DNA of 64,000 nt. It comes from Pseudomonadota bacterium (GTDB lineage Bacteria > Pseudomonadota > Gammaproteobacteria > Burkholderiales > Thiobacillaceae). The notes under the pieces are model-generated. The model was not told the origin of the DNA, ran no database searches, and saw only the letters and a list, made by a program, of their open reading frames with translations. This document shows, in pieces, positions 10,708-19,603 of this stretch. The DNA is taken from NCBI GenBank assembly GCA_021783275.1, contig JAJXUA010000002.1, positions 1 to 64,000 of the forward strand. The letters are read 5' to 3'. Position 1 is the first letter of the stretch; the number at the start of each line of letters is the position of its first letter. A program made the position numbers and the translations under genes.

Positions 10708-11046
10708 ATGGCGAATAACTGGAACATACCTTTTTGGCTAGAAACGGAAGTCCGTGCCAGAGACAAAGCGTGCGTCTATTGCGGCACGCCATTTACTTCT
10801 TCCAATGTTTCCTCAAAATCGGCAGCAAGCTGGGAGCACGTCATCAATGATGAAAAAATCATCACAAGAGAAAACATCGTGCTTTGCTGTCGTGGGTGCA
10901 ACTCCAGCAAAGGTCAAAAACTACTCTCGGTGTGGTTGCAGTCGAAATACTGCCGAGAACACGGAATATCAAAAGAGTCTGTGGCCCCAATAATCAAACA
11001 GGCAATCGTCAGTGGCCTCGAATCCAAGGGATCAGGCCCGGATTGA
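10708..11046 (+). CDS. HNH endonuclease family protein (cassette gene)
   Basis: RDKACVYCGTPF...SWEHVINDEKIITRENIVLCCRGCNSSKGQK: CxxC, WEH, CxxCNxxKG typical of HNH. Confidence 0.85.
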   Translation: MANNWNIPFWLETEVRARDKACVYCGTPFTSSNVSSKSAASWEHVINDEKIITRENIVLCCRGCNSSKGQKLLSVWLQSKYCREHGISKESVAPIIKQAIVSGLESKGSGPD

Positions 11047-11190
11047 TTTCACCACCTCAACCCCGCAACGAACGTAGGCTGGTCTAACCCGTATGCCCTA
11101 CGCTTACGCACAGTCGCATGTTGGCTTCGCTGCGCTCAGCACCCCCTGCGAAACCGGTGCAGGCTAAATAGTCGCGCATCCTGATTTACA

Positions 11191-11212
11191 CAGCAGGTTA
11201 CCTGACCTGCTG
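11191..11212. terminator. Perfect hairpin CAGCAGGT-tacctg-ACCTGCTG
   Basis: 8-bp perfect stem downstream of cassette cluster; no clear T-tract. Confidence 0.4.
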
Positions 11213-11297
11213 CCAGACGTGACCCGACGACGCGTCAAGTACACTCTGCGGTATCCCGATTGAATGAATTCCGCCAGCGCGCAAGCTGGCCATCGCC

Positions 11298-13001
11298 ATG
11301 CCACACAATGTTGACCTCATTACCACGATTGCCGCCGCGTTCGGGCTGGCACTGATTTTTGGCTTCGCTGCGGCCAAGTTACGGCTGCCGGCGCTGGTGG
11401 GCTATCTGCTTGCAGGTATTTTTCTGGGCCCGTTTACCCCGGGGTTTGTTGCCGATACGGCGCTGGCCAGCCAGCTCGCGGAGATCGGCGTGATGCTGCT
11501 GATGTTTGGCGTGGGTCTGCATTTTTCGCTGAGCGACCTGATGTCGGTGAAGAAGATTGCGCTGCCCGGTGCGGTGGTGCAGATCGCTGCGGCGACGGCG
11601 ATGGGCTGGGGCCTGGCGACGCTGTGGGGCTGGAATTTCATGGCGGGCATGGTGTTCGGCCTGGCGCTGTCGGTGGCAAGTACGGTGGTGCTGCTGAAGG
11701 CGCTGGAAAGCCGCGGCGCGCTCGACACGCCCAATGGCCGCATCGCGGTGGGCTGGCTGGTGGTGGAAGATCTGGTGATGGTGCTGGTACTGGTGCTGGT
11801 TCCGCCGCTGGCGCACATGTCGACCGGCGACAGCGCGCCGGATCAATCGATCGCCGCGACGCTGGCACTGACGCTGGCGCAGGTGGGGGGCTTTATTGCG
11901 CTGATGCTGGTGGGCGGGCGGCGGCTGTTTCCCTGGCTGCTGTGGCAGGTGGCCCGCACCGGGTCGCGCGAGCTGTTTACGCTGTGCGTGGTGGCGGCTG
12001 CGCTGGGGATTGCGTACGGTTCGTCGGCGCTGTTCGGGGTGTCGTTCGCGCTGGGGGCGTTTTTTGCCGGGATGGTGCTGCGCGAATCGGCGCTGGCTTA
12101 CCGCGCGGCGGAAGAATCCCTGCCGCTGCGCGATGCGTTTGCGGTGCTGTTTTTTGTGTCGGTGGGGATGCTGTTTGATCCGAATATTCTGCTTGAGCAG
12201 CCGCTGCGTGTGCTGGCAGTGGTGGCCATTATCGTGTTTGGCAAATCGCTGGCGGCCACGCTGCTGGTGCTGGCGTTTCGCTATCCGCTGAATTCGGCAC
12301 TGACGGTGTCGGCGAGCCTGGCGCAGATCGGCGAATTTTCGTTCATTCTCGCCGGGCTGGGCGTGGCGCTGAACATTTTGCCGGTGGAAGGCCAGAGTCT
12401 GATTCTGGCCGGTGCACTGATTTCGATTGCGCTGAATCCGCTGCTGTTCTGGGCGGTCAAGCCGCTGCAGGGCTGGCTGCTCGGTCATTCGCAACGCGCG
12501 CGTGCATTGGCGCAGCGCGACGATCCGCTGGCCGAGCTGCCTGCCAGTGTGTCATCCGAAACACTGACCCAGCACGTGGTGGTGGTGGGTTATGGCCGCG
12601 TGGGGCGGCATATTGCCGACGCCCTGACGGCAAGCGGCACGCTCTGTGTGATCGCCGAACAACAGCGCGAAATGGTCGAGCAGCTGCGGGCCGCCGGGAA
12701 ACATGCCGTGGTGGGCGATGCAAGCGATCCTGCCGTATTGATCCAGGCGCATGTTGCGCGCGCGTATCTGCTGGCCATTGCCATTCCCGATGCGTTTCAG
12801 GTTCGCAACATTATTGCCATGGCGCGTACCCTCAATCCGCGTATTCACATTGTGGCCCGCAGCCATAGCGAGGATGAGGCGAACTTGTTGCGCAGCGAGC
12901 ATGGCGTAACGGTACTGGAAGGTGAGCGCGAACTCGCCGTGAGCATGACGCATCACATTGCACACACACTCGGCAAAAAACACGCGCACCCCGGACAGTG
13001 A
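11298..13001 (+). CDS. CPA2-type monovalent cation:proton antiporter with TrkA-N domain (KefB/YbaL-like)
   Basis: LRLPALVGYLLAGIFLGPFTPGF...EIGVMLLMFGVGLHFS...; C-terminal QHVVVVGYGRVGRHIADAL TrkA-N motif. Confidence 0.93.
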   Translation: MPHNVDLITTIAAAFGLALIFGFAAAKLRLPALVGYLLAGIFLGPFTPGFVADTALASQLAEIGVMLLMFGVGLHFSLSDLMSVKKIALPGAVVQIAAATAMGWGLATLWGWNFMAGMVFGLALSVASTVVLLKALESRGALDTPNGRIAVGWLVVEDLVMVLVLVLVPPLAHMSTGDSAPDQSIAATLALTLAQVGGFIALMLVGGRRLFPWLLWQVARTGSRELFTLCVVAAALGIAYGSSALFGVSFALGAFFAGMVLRESALAYRAAEESLPLRDAFAVLFFVSVGMLFDPNILLEQPLRVLAVVAIIVFGKSLAATLLVLAFRYPLNSALTVSASLAQIGEFSFILAGLGVALNILPVEGQSLILAGALISIALNPLLFWAVKPLQGWLLGHSQRARALAQRDDPLAELPASVSSETLTQHVVVVGYGRVGRHIADALTASGTLCVIAEQQREMVEQLRAAGKHAVVGDASDPAVLIQAHVARAYLLAIAIPDAFQVRNIIAMARTLNPRIHIVARSHSEDEANLLRSEHGVTVLEGERELAVSMTHHIAHTLGKKHAHPGQ

Positions 13002-13033
13002 AGGCGATGGAAACCCGCTCGCTGTGGCAAGCC

Positions 13034-13849
13034 TTAATCGCTGCGTGCAGCCAGCCGGGCAAATTCGCCGAAGCATCGGGTTTTGATGACATCGGTGCGC
13101 TGCATGGCCTGCGGCAGATAGCGCAAAGCGCTTAACCAGGCCGTACGCGCATACGCCTGGCGCACACCGGCACGTACCGCGGCGGATTCTTGCATCAGCG
13201 TCGCAGCCAGACGCTCAGACAATTCCGGCAGGCAATCGGCAAAATAAAATGCAGTTGAAAAACTGTACGGCAACCAGTCCCGAATCTGCGCATCCAGCAG
13301 CGGCATGGCCGTCAGGGCATCGTCTTCGAAATCGATAGCACCAGGCTCGCCCCGTTCCGAGCAGACAAAATTGCGGGCAAATGTCTGGCTGAGATATTGC
13401 CCGGACTGATGCGCCTGCACGATGTAGTCTGCACCGCGCTGCCACCATTCAAAACGCGCCGGCAAGTCGGCACGGCGTATCAGTGATTCCAGCGTGGTGG
13501 GGCCCAGGTCGGACAGCAGCAGCCAGTGTTCGGCTTCGTCCAGCACCTCGGGCGCGCGCAGGCCGCAGGCGCGCAGGGCGCGTAGACGCCGGGCTTCGAC
13601 CCGCAGGCCGATGCTGCCCCCCTGCGGGCGCAGCGGGCGCATGGCGGCTTGTCCCAGCAAGCGGGCAGCGCCGCCGAGCAACTGATAACGCCATGCCGGG
13701 GGTTGCGTCATCGACAGCTTGAGCCAGGCATCCTGCGTCTGCCAGCGCACCGCCCCGATATGCCGCCCTGCCGCACGCAGGGTGCCAACATGCGCCTGGA
13801 GCGCTGCGTGGGTGTCGAGTTGCGGGCGGGCAGCCGGATCCTGCGCCAT
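13034..13849 (-). CDS. Lipopolysaccharide kinase/InaA-like small kinase
   Basis: GLRVEARRLRALRACGLRAPEVLDEAEHWLLLSDLG...; ...NFVCSERGEPGAIDFEDD kinase-like. Confidence 0.65.
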   Translation of the reverse strand: MAQDPAARPQLDTHAALQAHVGTLRAAGRHIGAVRWQTQDAWLKLSMTQPPAWRYQLLGGAARLLGQAAMRPLRPQGGSIGLRVEARRLRALRACGLRAPEVLDEAEHWLLLSDLGPTTLESLIRRADLPARFEWWQRGADYIVQAHQSGQYLSQTFARNFVCSERGEPGAIDFEDDALTAMPLLDAQIRDWLPYSFSTAFYFADCLPELSERLAATLMQESAAVRAGVRQAYARTAWLSALRYLPQAMQRTDVIKTRCFGEFARLAARSD

Positions 13850-13851
13850 GG

Positions 13852-15291
13852 TCAGCGCAGGTGGGCTGGCGTTTCCAGTGGGGTGCGATGGGCCTGTTCA
13901 CTGTGCAGTTCGGGCTGAAACCAGCCGAGTTTTTCGCGCAGCTTGACCACATTGCCGACGATGATGAGGGTCGGTGCCTTCAGACCCGCCGCGTCGGCCA
14001 GTGCGGGCAGGGTGGTCAGCGTGCCGGTCACCACGCGCTGCGTCGGCAGCGTGCCCTGCTGGATGATCGCGGCAGGGGTGGTGGCATCAAGCCCGTGCTT
14101 GATCAGCGCTTCGCACAGCAGCGGCAAACCTTTCAAACCCATGTAGATGACGATGGTCTGGTCGTGGCGGGCAATGCCTTCCCAGTTGAGGTTGAAGGTG
14201 TTGTCCTTGAGATGGCCGGTGACGAAGGCGACCGACTGCGCGTAGTCGCGATGCGTGAGCGGTATGCCCGCATACGACGCGACACCTGCGGCAGCGGTGA
14301 TGCCGGGCACCACCTGGAACGAGACGCCGTGCTCGACCAGGGTTTCGATTTCCTCGCCGCCACGGCCGAAGATGAAGGGGTCGCCACCTTTCAGGCGCAG
14401 CGTACGTTTGCCCTCTTTGGCCAGCCGCACCAGCATGAGGTTGATTTCTTCCTGCGGCACGGCGTGGTCGTCGCGTTCTTTGCCGACATAAATGCGCTCG
14501 GCATCACGCCGGCACATGTCGAGGATCGGCTGCGACACGAGGCGGTCGTAGACGATGACGTCGGCCTGCTGCATTAACCGCAACGCACGGAAGGTGAGCA
14601 GGTCGGGATTGCCGGGACCGGCTCCGACCAGATACACCTCGCCGCGTGGCAAGGCTTGCAAGGCTCCATCCGCGATCATGGCATCGAGCTGTTTTTCCGC
14701 TTCGGCATCACGCCCGGAAAAAACCATTTCGGCGACGGGCGAGAGAAAGACTTTTTCCCAGAATGCGCGCCGCTGCGCCGGGGCAATGGCCGCCTTGACC
14801 TTGTCCTTGTAGCGCGAGGCGAGTGAAGACAAATGGCCATAGGCGGCCGGTACCAGGGTTTCCAGTCTGGCACGCAACATCCGCGCAAGTACGGGCGATT
14901 CACCGCCCGACGACACGGCAACGACGATGGGCGTGCGATCGATGATCGACGGCAGGATGAAGCTGCATAGCGCGGGTTTGTCCGCCACATTGACCGGCAG
15001 GTTGCGCGCACGGGCGGCATCGGCAATGACCCGGGCGGCGTTGAAATCCTCTTCCACGATGATGACTGCTGCCTTGCCGTCGAGCAGACGGGGTTCGAAC
15101 GTGGCGGCCACCACTGTGACGCGCTCACGACCTTCCAGCCGCGACCAGCCATCGTGCAGGTCGGTTGCCACCACATCGAGCCATGCGCCGCAGCGCAGCA
15201 GCAGTTCGGCTTTGCGTGCGGCAGTTTCGGAACCGCCCACGACCAGACAATGCCGGTCGCGAACGTCCATGAATATTGGAAGATAATTCAT
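13852..15291 (-). CDS. cysG: Siroheme synthase (precorrin-2 dehydrogenase/ferrochelatase + uroporphyrinogen-III methyltransferase)
   Basis: MNYLPIFMDVRDRHCLVVGGSETAARKAELLL...VYLVGAGPGNPDLLTFRALRLMQQADVIVYDRLV. Confidence 0.96.
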   Translation of the reverse strand: MNYLPIFMDVRDRHCLVVGGSETAARKAELLLRCGAWLDVVATDLHDGWSRLEGRERVTVVAATFEPRLLDGKAAVIIVEEDFNAARVIADAARARNLPVNVADKPALCSFILPSIIDRTPIVVAVSSGGESPVLARMLRARLETLVPAAYGHLSSLASRYKDKVKAAIAPAQRRAFWEKVFLSPVAEMVFSGRDAEAEKQLDAMIADGALQALPRGEVYLVGAGPGNPDLLTFRALRLMQQADVIVYDRLVSQPILDMCRRDAERIYVGKERDDHAVPQEEINLMLVRLAKEGKRTLRLKGGDPFIFGRGGEEIETLVEHGVSFQVVPGITAAAGVASYAGIPLTHRDYAQSVAFVTGHLKDNTFNLNWEGIARHDQTIVIYMGLKGLPLLCEALIKHGLDATTPAAIIQQGTLPTQRVVTGTLTTLPALADAAGLKAPTLIIVGNVVKLREKLGWFQPELHSEQAHRTPLETPAHLR

Positions 15292-15294
15292 CGC

Positions 15295-15627
15295 TCAGGT
15301 CTGCGGTGCTGCTTCGCCATTGTCGTCTGCGGATTCGTCCGCCGAATACGGCGGAATGAAAATGAAGCGCAGGTCATTCGGCGCCATTTCAACGTAATCC
15401 AGGGTCACACCCTGCAGGTAAGGCGTGCTCGATGCGGCGATCAATATTTCGATGCGGTTGATTACCAGTTGCTCGTCGGCTTCGCGTTCAATATCGAAGC
15501 CCATGCCGTAATTCACGCTGCCATCGTCTTCCTGATACGCCGCCACCCGCAGGGCCATGCCAAACACGTCTGGGTTATTGGAGACAGCACGAATCTGTTC
15601 GGCAGCGGCGTCGGTAATTTTGATCAT
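15295..15627 (-). CDS. dsrR: DsrR, IscA/HesB-like protein
   Basis: MIKITDAAAEQIRAVSNNPDVFGMALRVAAYQEDDGSVNYGMGFD; A-type-carrier fold at the end of the dsr operon. Confidence 0.85.
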   Translation of the reverse strand: MIKITDAAAEQIRAVSNNPDVFGMALRVAAYQEDDGSVNYGMGFDIEREADEQLVINRIEILIAASSTPYLQGVTLDYVEMAPNDLRFIFIPPYSADESADDNGEAAPQT

Positions 15628-15649
15628 GAAACTTTCCTTGCAAAAAAAA

Positions 15650-17026
15650 TTAAGCAGCAGCGCGAGCCTTGCGGGCACGCACCTGATTCAGAAATGGCGT
15701 AATCCAGCCCTGTGCGCCGGTTCCACGCCGGTGCACATAGCTCGCCAGCAGATTGTGTACCTGCAAGCCGTCATGGGTGCCGTCGATGCCATGTCCACGC
15801 GTGACACGGTAAGCATAGCAAGCATTGTCGGGCAGGTTTTCCAGGCTGGAATAGTGGAACTCATGCGCGGGAATGCTGGCGGACTCCTGCCAGCGATTGT
15901 TCGCCACCGGTTCCAGCCGCGCATAGCCGCGTCCAACCGGCCGTTCATGCATCACCGTATCGCCCGGCACGATGCCCACCATCTGGCGTTGTTGCCCCTG
16001 CCAGCTCAACGTGCGTGACAGATACATGAGGCCGCCGCATTCGGCATACACCGGCAGGCCGGATTCGATTGCGCGGTGCAGGTGCTGGCGCAGGGAGACA
16101 TTGGCTTCGAGTGCCTGCATAAACATTTCCGGAAAACCGCCGCCGATTATCAGCCCGTCCAGTTCCGGCAGACGGGCGTCGTTCAACGTATCCACCGGCA
16201 CCAGCTCAACCTGGGCTGCACGCAGGGTATCGAGGTCTTCGCTGTAATAAAACCCGAACGCCTGATCCTGCGCCAGACCAATGCGCACCCGCCCTGCTGT
16301 GGATGGGATCGCAGGCGGCTGGGCTGCGGTCAGCTCCGGCGCAGTGTCGGCAATCTCCAGCAGACGCTGCAAGTTCACTTGCGCGGCGACCCGTTCCCCC
16401 ACATGCCGGATACTCGCGTGCGCACGCGCCTGTTCGTTGGCAGGCACCAGCCCGAGATGGCGTTCGGCTATCTGCATTCCGGCTTCGTGCTGGACCGCGC
16501 CGATGACTTCAACATCGGTGTAATGCTCGATCACGGCGCGCAGCTTGGATTCATGACGGCTGCCGCCGAGGTTGTTGAGGATGACCCCGGCGATACGGAT
16601 GTCGGCATCAAACGCCTGATAGCCGAGGATCAGCGGGGCGACACCGCGCGTCATGCCGCGCGCATCCAGCACCAGCACCACCGGTGCCCCCAGCAGCTTG
16701 GCCAGTGCCGCGTTGCTGTTGCTGCCATCCAGGTCCAGCCCGTCGTACAGGCCCTTGTTGCCTTCGATCAGGCTGATGCGTGCGCCTGTCGAAGCTGCAC
16801 TGAAGCGGGAGTCGATTTCAGCATGCGTCATCATGTGGAAATCGAGGTTGTAGCAGGCGCGCTGTGCGGCCATGCCCAGCCACAGCGGGTCGATGTAATC
16901 CGGGCCCTTTTTGAACGGCTGCACGCCATGACCGCGCGCATACAGGGCAGCCGCCAGACCCAGGGTGAGCGTGGTTTTGCCTGATGACTTGTGGGCTGCA
17001 GAAATGAAAACGCGAGGCCGGTTCAT
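15650..17026 (-). CDS. dsrN: DsrN, cobyrinic acid a,c-diamide synthase-like (CobB family)
   Basis: MNRPRVFISAAHKSSGKTTLTLGLAAAL...FKKGPDYIDPLW...GGGFPEMF...PVYAECGGLMYLS; dsr synteny. Confidence 0.92.
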   Translation of the reverse strand: MNRPRVFISAAHKSSGKTTLTLGLAAALYARGHGVQPFKKGPDYIDPLWLGMAAQRACYNLDFHMMTHAEIDSRFSAASTGARISLIEGNKGLYDGLDLDGSNSNAALAKLLGAPVVLVLDARGMTRGVAPLILGYQAFDADIRIAGVILNNLGGSRHESKLRAVIEHYTDVEVIGAVQHEAGMQIAERHLGLVPANEQARAHASIRHVGERVAAQVNLQRLLEIADTAPELTAAQPPAIPSTAGRVRIGLAQDQAFGFYYSEDLDTLRAAQVELVPVDTLNDARLPELDGLIIGGGFPEMFMQALEANVSLRQHLHRAIESGLPVYAECGGLMYLSRTLSWQGQQRQMVGIVPGDTVMHERPVGRGYARLEPVANNRWQESASIPAHEFHYSSLENLPDNACYAYRVTRGHGIDGTHDGLQVHNLLASYVHRRGTGAQGWITPFLNQVRARKARAAA

Positions 17027-17119
17027 GGGACCTCGCGTGTCATGCAAGCCGGTACGGGGGAAGCGGTGTGCGCGTTCATGTCGTTCCAGCCTGTCCGGTT
17101 CGACACCGGACAGCAGATT

Positions 17120-18322
17120 TCAGTGTTCCAGCTTGGCGACGGTCGCGTCGTCCAGACTCGCCGGCAGCAAACGCAAGACCTTGATCGCGAATGTGGTGAC
17201 GAGCAGGGCTATCGCCACGCCGCCCAAACCGAGGAAGACTTCCGGCAGGCTGGGCGTATAGCTGTGTACGACGCCGTCGTAAAAGCTGCTTCTTTCGATC
17301 AGTCCGGGAAACATGTCGAGCGGATAGGCTTGCGCACCGATGATGGTGACGTACATTTGCGCGATCCCGCCCACGACGATCAGCGCACAGGCGATCATGA
17401 TCCAGTTGCGCTTCTGCCCCAGTTTGCTGAGCAGGATTACCAGTGGCACAACGCAGCCGATGAGGATTTGCACCCACCAGAACAGCTGGGTAAAGATACC
17501 GCCGTCGCGCAGGATGAAGGCTTCCACCGCATGGAATTTGGTGAAGTACAGGCTCGTCATGTGCTGCACCACGACGAAATACAGCACCGCCGCTACAAAC
17601 ACCGCCAGCAGCTGGCGCAGACGCTGTACGACCACATCGCCCAGCGGACGGCCGGTCCAGCCATACGCTGCCGCCAGCACCATCAGGTAAATGGCAAGGC
17701 CGTAGGCAAACGACATGATGATGAACATCGGCGCCAGCATGGCCGTTCCGTAGAGTTCGCGCGCCACCAGAAAGCCGAACAGCGAACCGGTACCGGTCGT
17801 CAGTGTCAGCCGCCACAGGAAGGCTGCCGTACCCGCGGCTTTCGAATAGGTTTTCACGCTCTTGTCGAGCATCGTCCACAGGTAGATGCCGACCAGGCCG
17901 AAGAAACCCGAGTACAGGAACACGTTCCAGGTGAACATCGATTTGAAATTGAAGTGCGTCATCGCCACGATCAGGCGATCCGAACGACCGAGATCGAGTA
18001 CCAGCACCAGCAGCCCGCCCAGCATCAGGGCCAGCGCCAGAATCGCCGATAGCGGAGCGAGCGGCTTGTACATGGGCTTGTTGAACACTGAGGCGATTGA
18101 TGCCACGTTGAGCGCACCCGACGCCGCCACAATCAGGAATACCGCAAACACATGCGGCAGGCCCCAGACGATCTGGTTGTCCATGCCTGTGATGACATGG
18201 CCGTGGTGGTGCATGGTGTTCCAGGCCAACGCGCCGAACAGCACAAATAATCCAAAACCGGCCAGCAACAGCCAGTATTTGAGACTGCTGCCCTCAACTT
18301 CGCGGAATGTAATGCTTGCCAT
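17120..18322 (-). CDS. dsrP: DsrP, NrfD-type integral membrane subunit
   Basis: Multi-TM NrfD-like protein between dsrO and dsrN. Confidence 0.93.
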   Translation of the reverse strand: MASITFREVEGSSLKYWLLLAGFGLFVLFGALAWNTMHHHGHVITGMDNQIVWGLPHVFAVFLIVAASGALNVASIASVFNKPMYKPLAPLSAILALALMLGGLLVLVLDLGRSDRLIVAMTHFNFKSMFTWNVFLYSGFFGLVGIYLWTMLDKSVKTYSKAAGTAAFLWRLTLTTGTGSLFGFLVARELYGTAMLAPMFIIMSFAYGLAIYLMVLAAAYGWTGRPLGDVVVQRLRQLLAVFVAAVLYFVVVQHMTSLYFTKFHAVEAFILRDGGIFTQLFWWVQILIGCVVPLVILLSKLGQKRNWIMIACALIVVGGIAQMYVTIIGAQAYPLDMFPGLIERSSFYDGVVHSYTPSLPEVFLGLGGVAIALLVTTFAIKVLRLLPASLDDATVAKLEH

Positions 18323-18327
18323 AATGT

Positions 18328-19113
18328 TCAGATTCCGTGGTAGCGCACGCCGAGATTGAGATTCAGGTCAGCCCGCACCTGCTTGGTCGGCAGTTCGCGC
18401 AGACGCTTCGAGATTTCGCTTTCCGGGTCGTTCATGTCGCCAAACAGCAGGGCGTTATGGCCCGCGGCGGTACAGGCTTCTGCACAGGCGGTGTTGCCAT
18501 CGCCCCGATCAATTTTCTGGACGCACAGCGTGCACGATTCTACACAGCCAATTCCACGCGGCACATCCGCCTTCTGGGTGTCGTTGAGCTGTTCGTGCAC
18601 CAGAGAACGCGCCTTGTAGGGACACGCCATCATGCAGTAACGGCAGCCGATACAGGTGTGGCGATTGACCAGCACCAGACCATCCGCGCGTTTGAACGAA
18701 GCGCCAGTGGGACATACATCCACGCAGGGCGGCTCGGCGCAATGCTGGCACATCATTGGCAGATTGGTCTGCATCTGTGTCAGCGGGTCTTCAAGCTCCA
18801 GCTTGCGTATCCACTGCGGTGCCTGTTTTTTATGCTGGCTTTCGGCAACGGGCGTCCAGCCGTTTTCGGTGCTGCACGCGGTGACGCAATCATTGCAGCC
18901 ACTGGCGCACTTCGTCGCATCAACCAGCATGCCCCAGCGTACCGCGCTGCTGGCCGCCTGCTCTTCCGGACGGCCATGCGCCACTTCGTACAGCATGACG
19001 CCGGGAACAATCGCAACACCCGCTGCCGCTACCGTTGCGGTGCTGATGAAACGACGCCGCTCGGCCGACTCGGGCCCGCCTGCTGTCTTCTGTTCGGATT
19101 GTTGTTCGTTCAT
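18328..19113 (-). CDS. dsrO: DsrO, Tat-exported ferredoxin-type Fe-S subunit
   Basis: ERRRFISTATVAAAGVAIVPG Tat signal; CQHCAEPPCVDVCPTGA...CIGCRYCMMACPYKA clusters. Confidence 0.95.
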   Translation of the reverse strand: MNEQQSEQKTAGGPESAERRRFISTATVAAAGVAIVPGVMLYEVAHGRPEEQAASSAVRWGMLVDATKCASGCNDCVTACSTENGWTPVAESQHKKQAPQWIRKLELEDPLTQMQTNLPMMCQHCAEPPCVDVCPTGASFKRADGLVLVNRHTCIGCRYCMMACPYKARSLVHEQLNDTQKADVPRGIGCVESCTLCVQKIDRGDGNTACAEACTAAGHNALLFGDMNDPESEISKRLRELPTKQVRADLNLNLGVRYHGI

Positions 19114-19598
19114 CGAGCCACCCCGGCCATGTCTTCTACGCTTACCGGACGCTTGGCCTGCGCCGCCAGCTTGTGCTTGTAATGCGCGGTGTCAGCATTC
19201 AGCGGATGCATGGCCATGGATCCCTGCGGTTTGGTGGAGTGGCACTCAAAACAGTCGATTTTCACTGCCGCAAAGCTGTGGCAACTGACGCAAAAATCAT
19301 CTTTGGCCTTGGCCACACTGCCCGATTTTTCGCTGGCGTGACAATTGATGCATTCCTTGAGGCTGTATTTCTTGGTCCGGATGCCCTCAATCACCGTCTT
19401 GTCGCGATGATGATCGAGTACCTTCATGTGGTTTTTCCGCATGTAGTCGGTATCTTCGACGCACTGCTCGCCCTTGACGGCTTTTTGAATGACGGGTTTG
19501 GGAGCTTCGGCCTGGGCACTGCCCAGGCCTGCAAAGATCAGCCATCCCGTCATACAGGCCACACGCAACGCGCGCGGGCGTCGCAAAAAACTTGCCAT
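19110..19598 (-). CDS. dsrJ: DsrJ, periplasmic triheme cytochrome c
   Basis: Start at MASFLRRPR; three CxxCH motifs CINCH, CVSCH, CFECH. Confidence 0.93.
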   Translation of the reverse strand: MASFLRRPRALRVACMTGWLIFAGLGSAQAEAPKPVIQKAVKGEQCVEDTDYMRKNHMKVLDHHRDKTVIEGIRTKKYSLKECINCHASEKSGSVAKAKDDFCVSCHSFAAVKIDCFECHSTKPQGSMAMHPLNADTAHYKHKLAAQAKRPVSVEDMAGVAR

Positions 19599-19603
19599 CA
19601 CGA

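Noticed and set aside
13034-13849. Treating the small kinase-like gene downstream of cysG as part of the dsr operon (e.g. dsrS)
   Set aside because: Sequence looks like an LPS/InaA-type kinase; no resemblance to DsrS could be supported.
18328-19182. Plus-strand ORF 18337-19182 as a gene
   Set aside because: Antisense to dsrO, whose Tat signal and ferredoxin Cys motifs are unambiguous.
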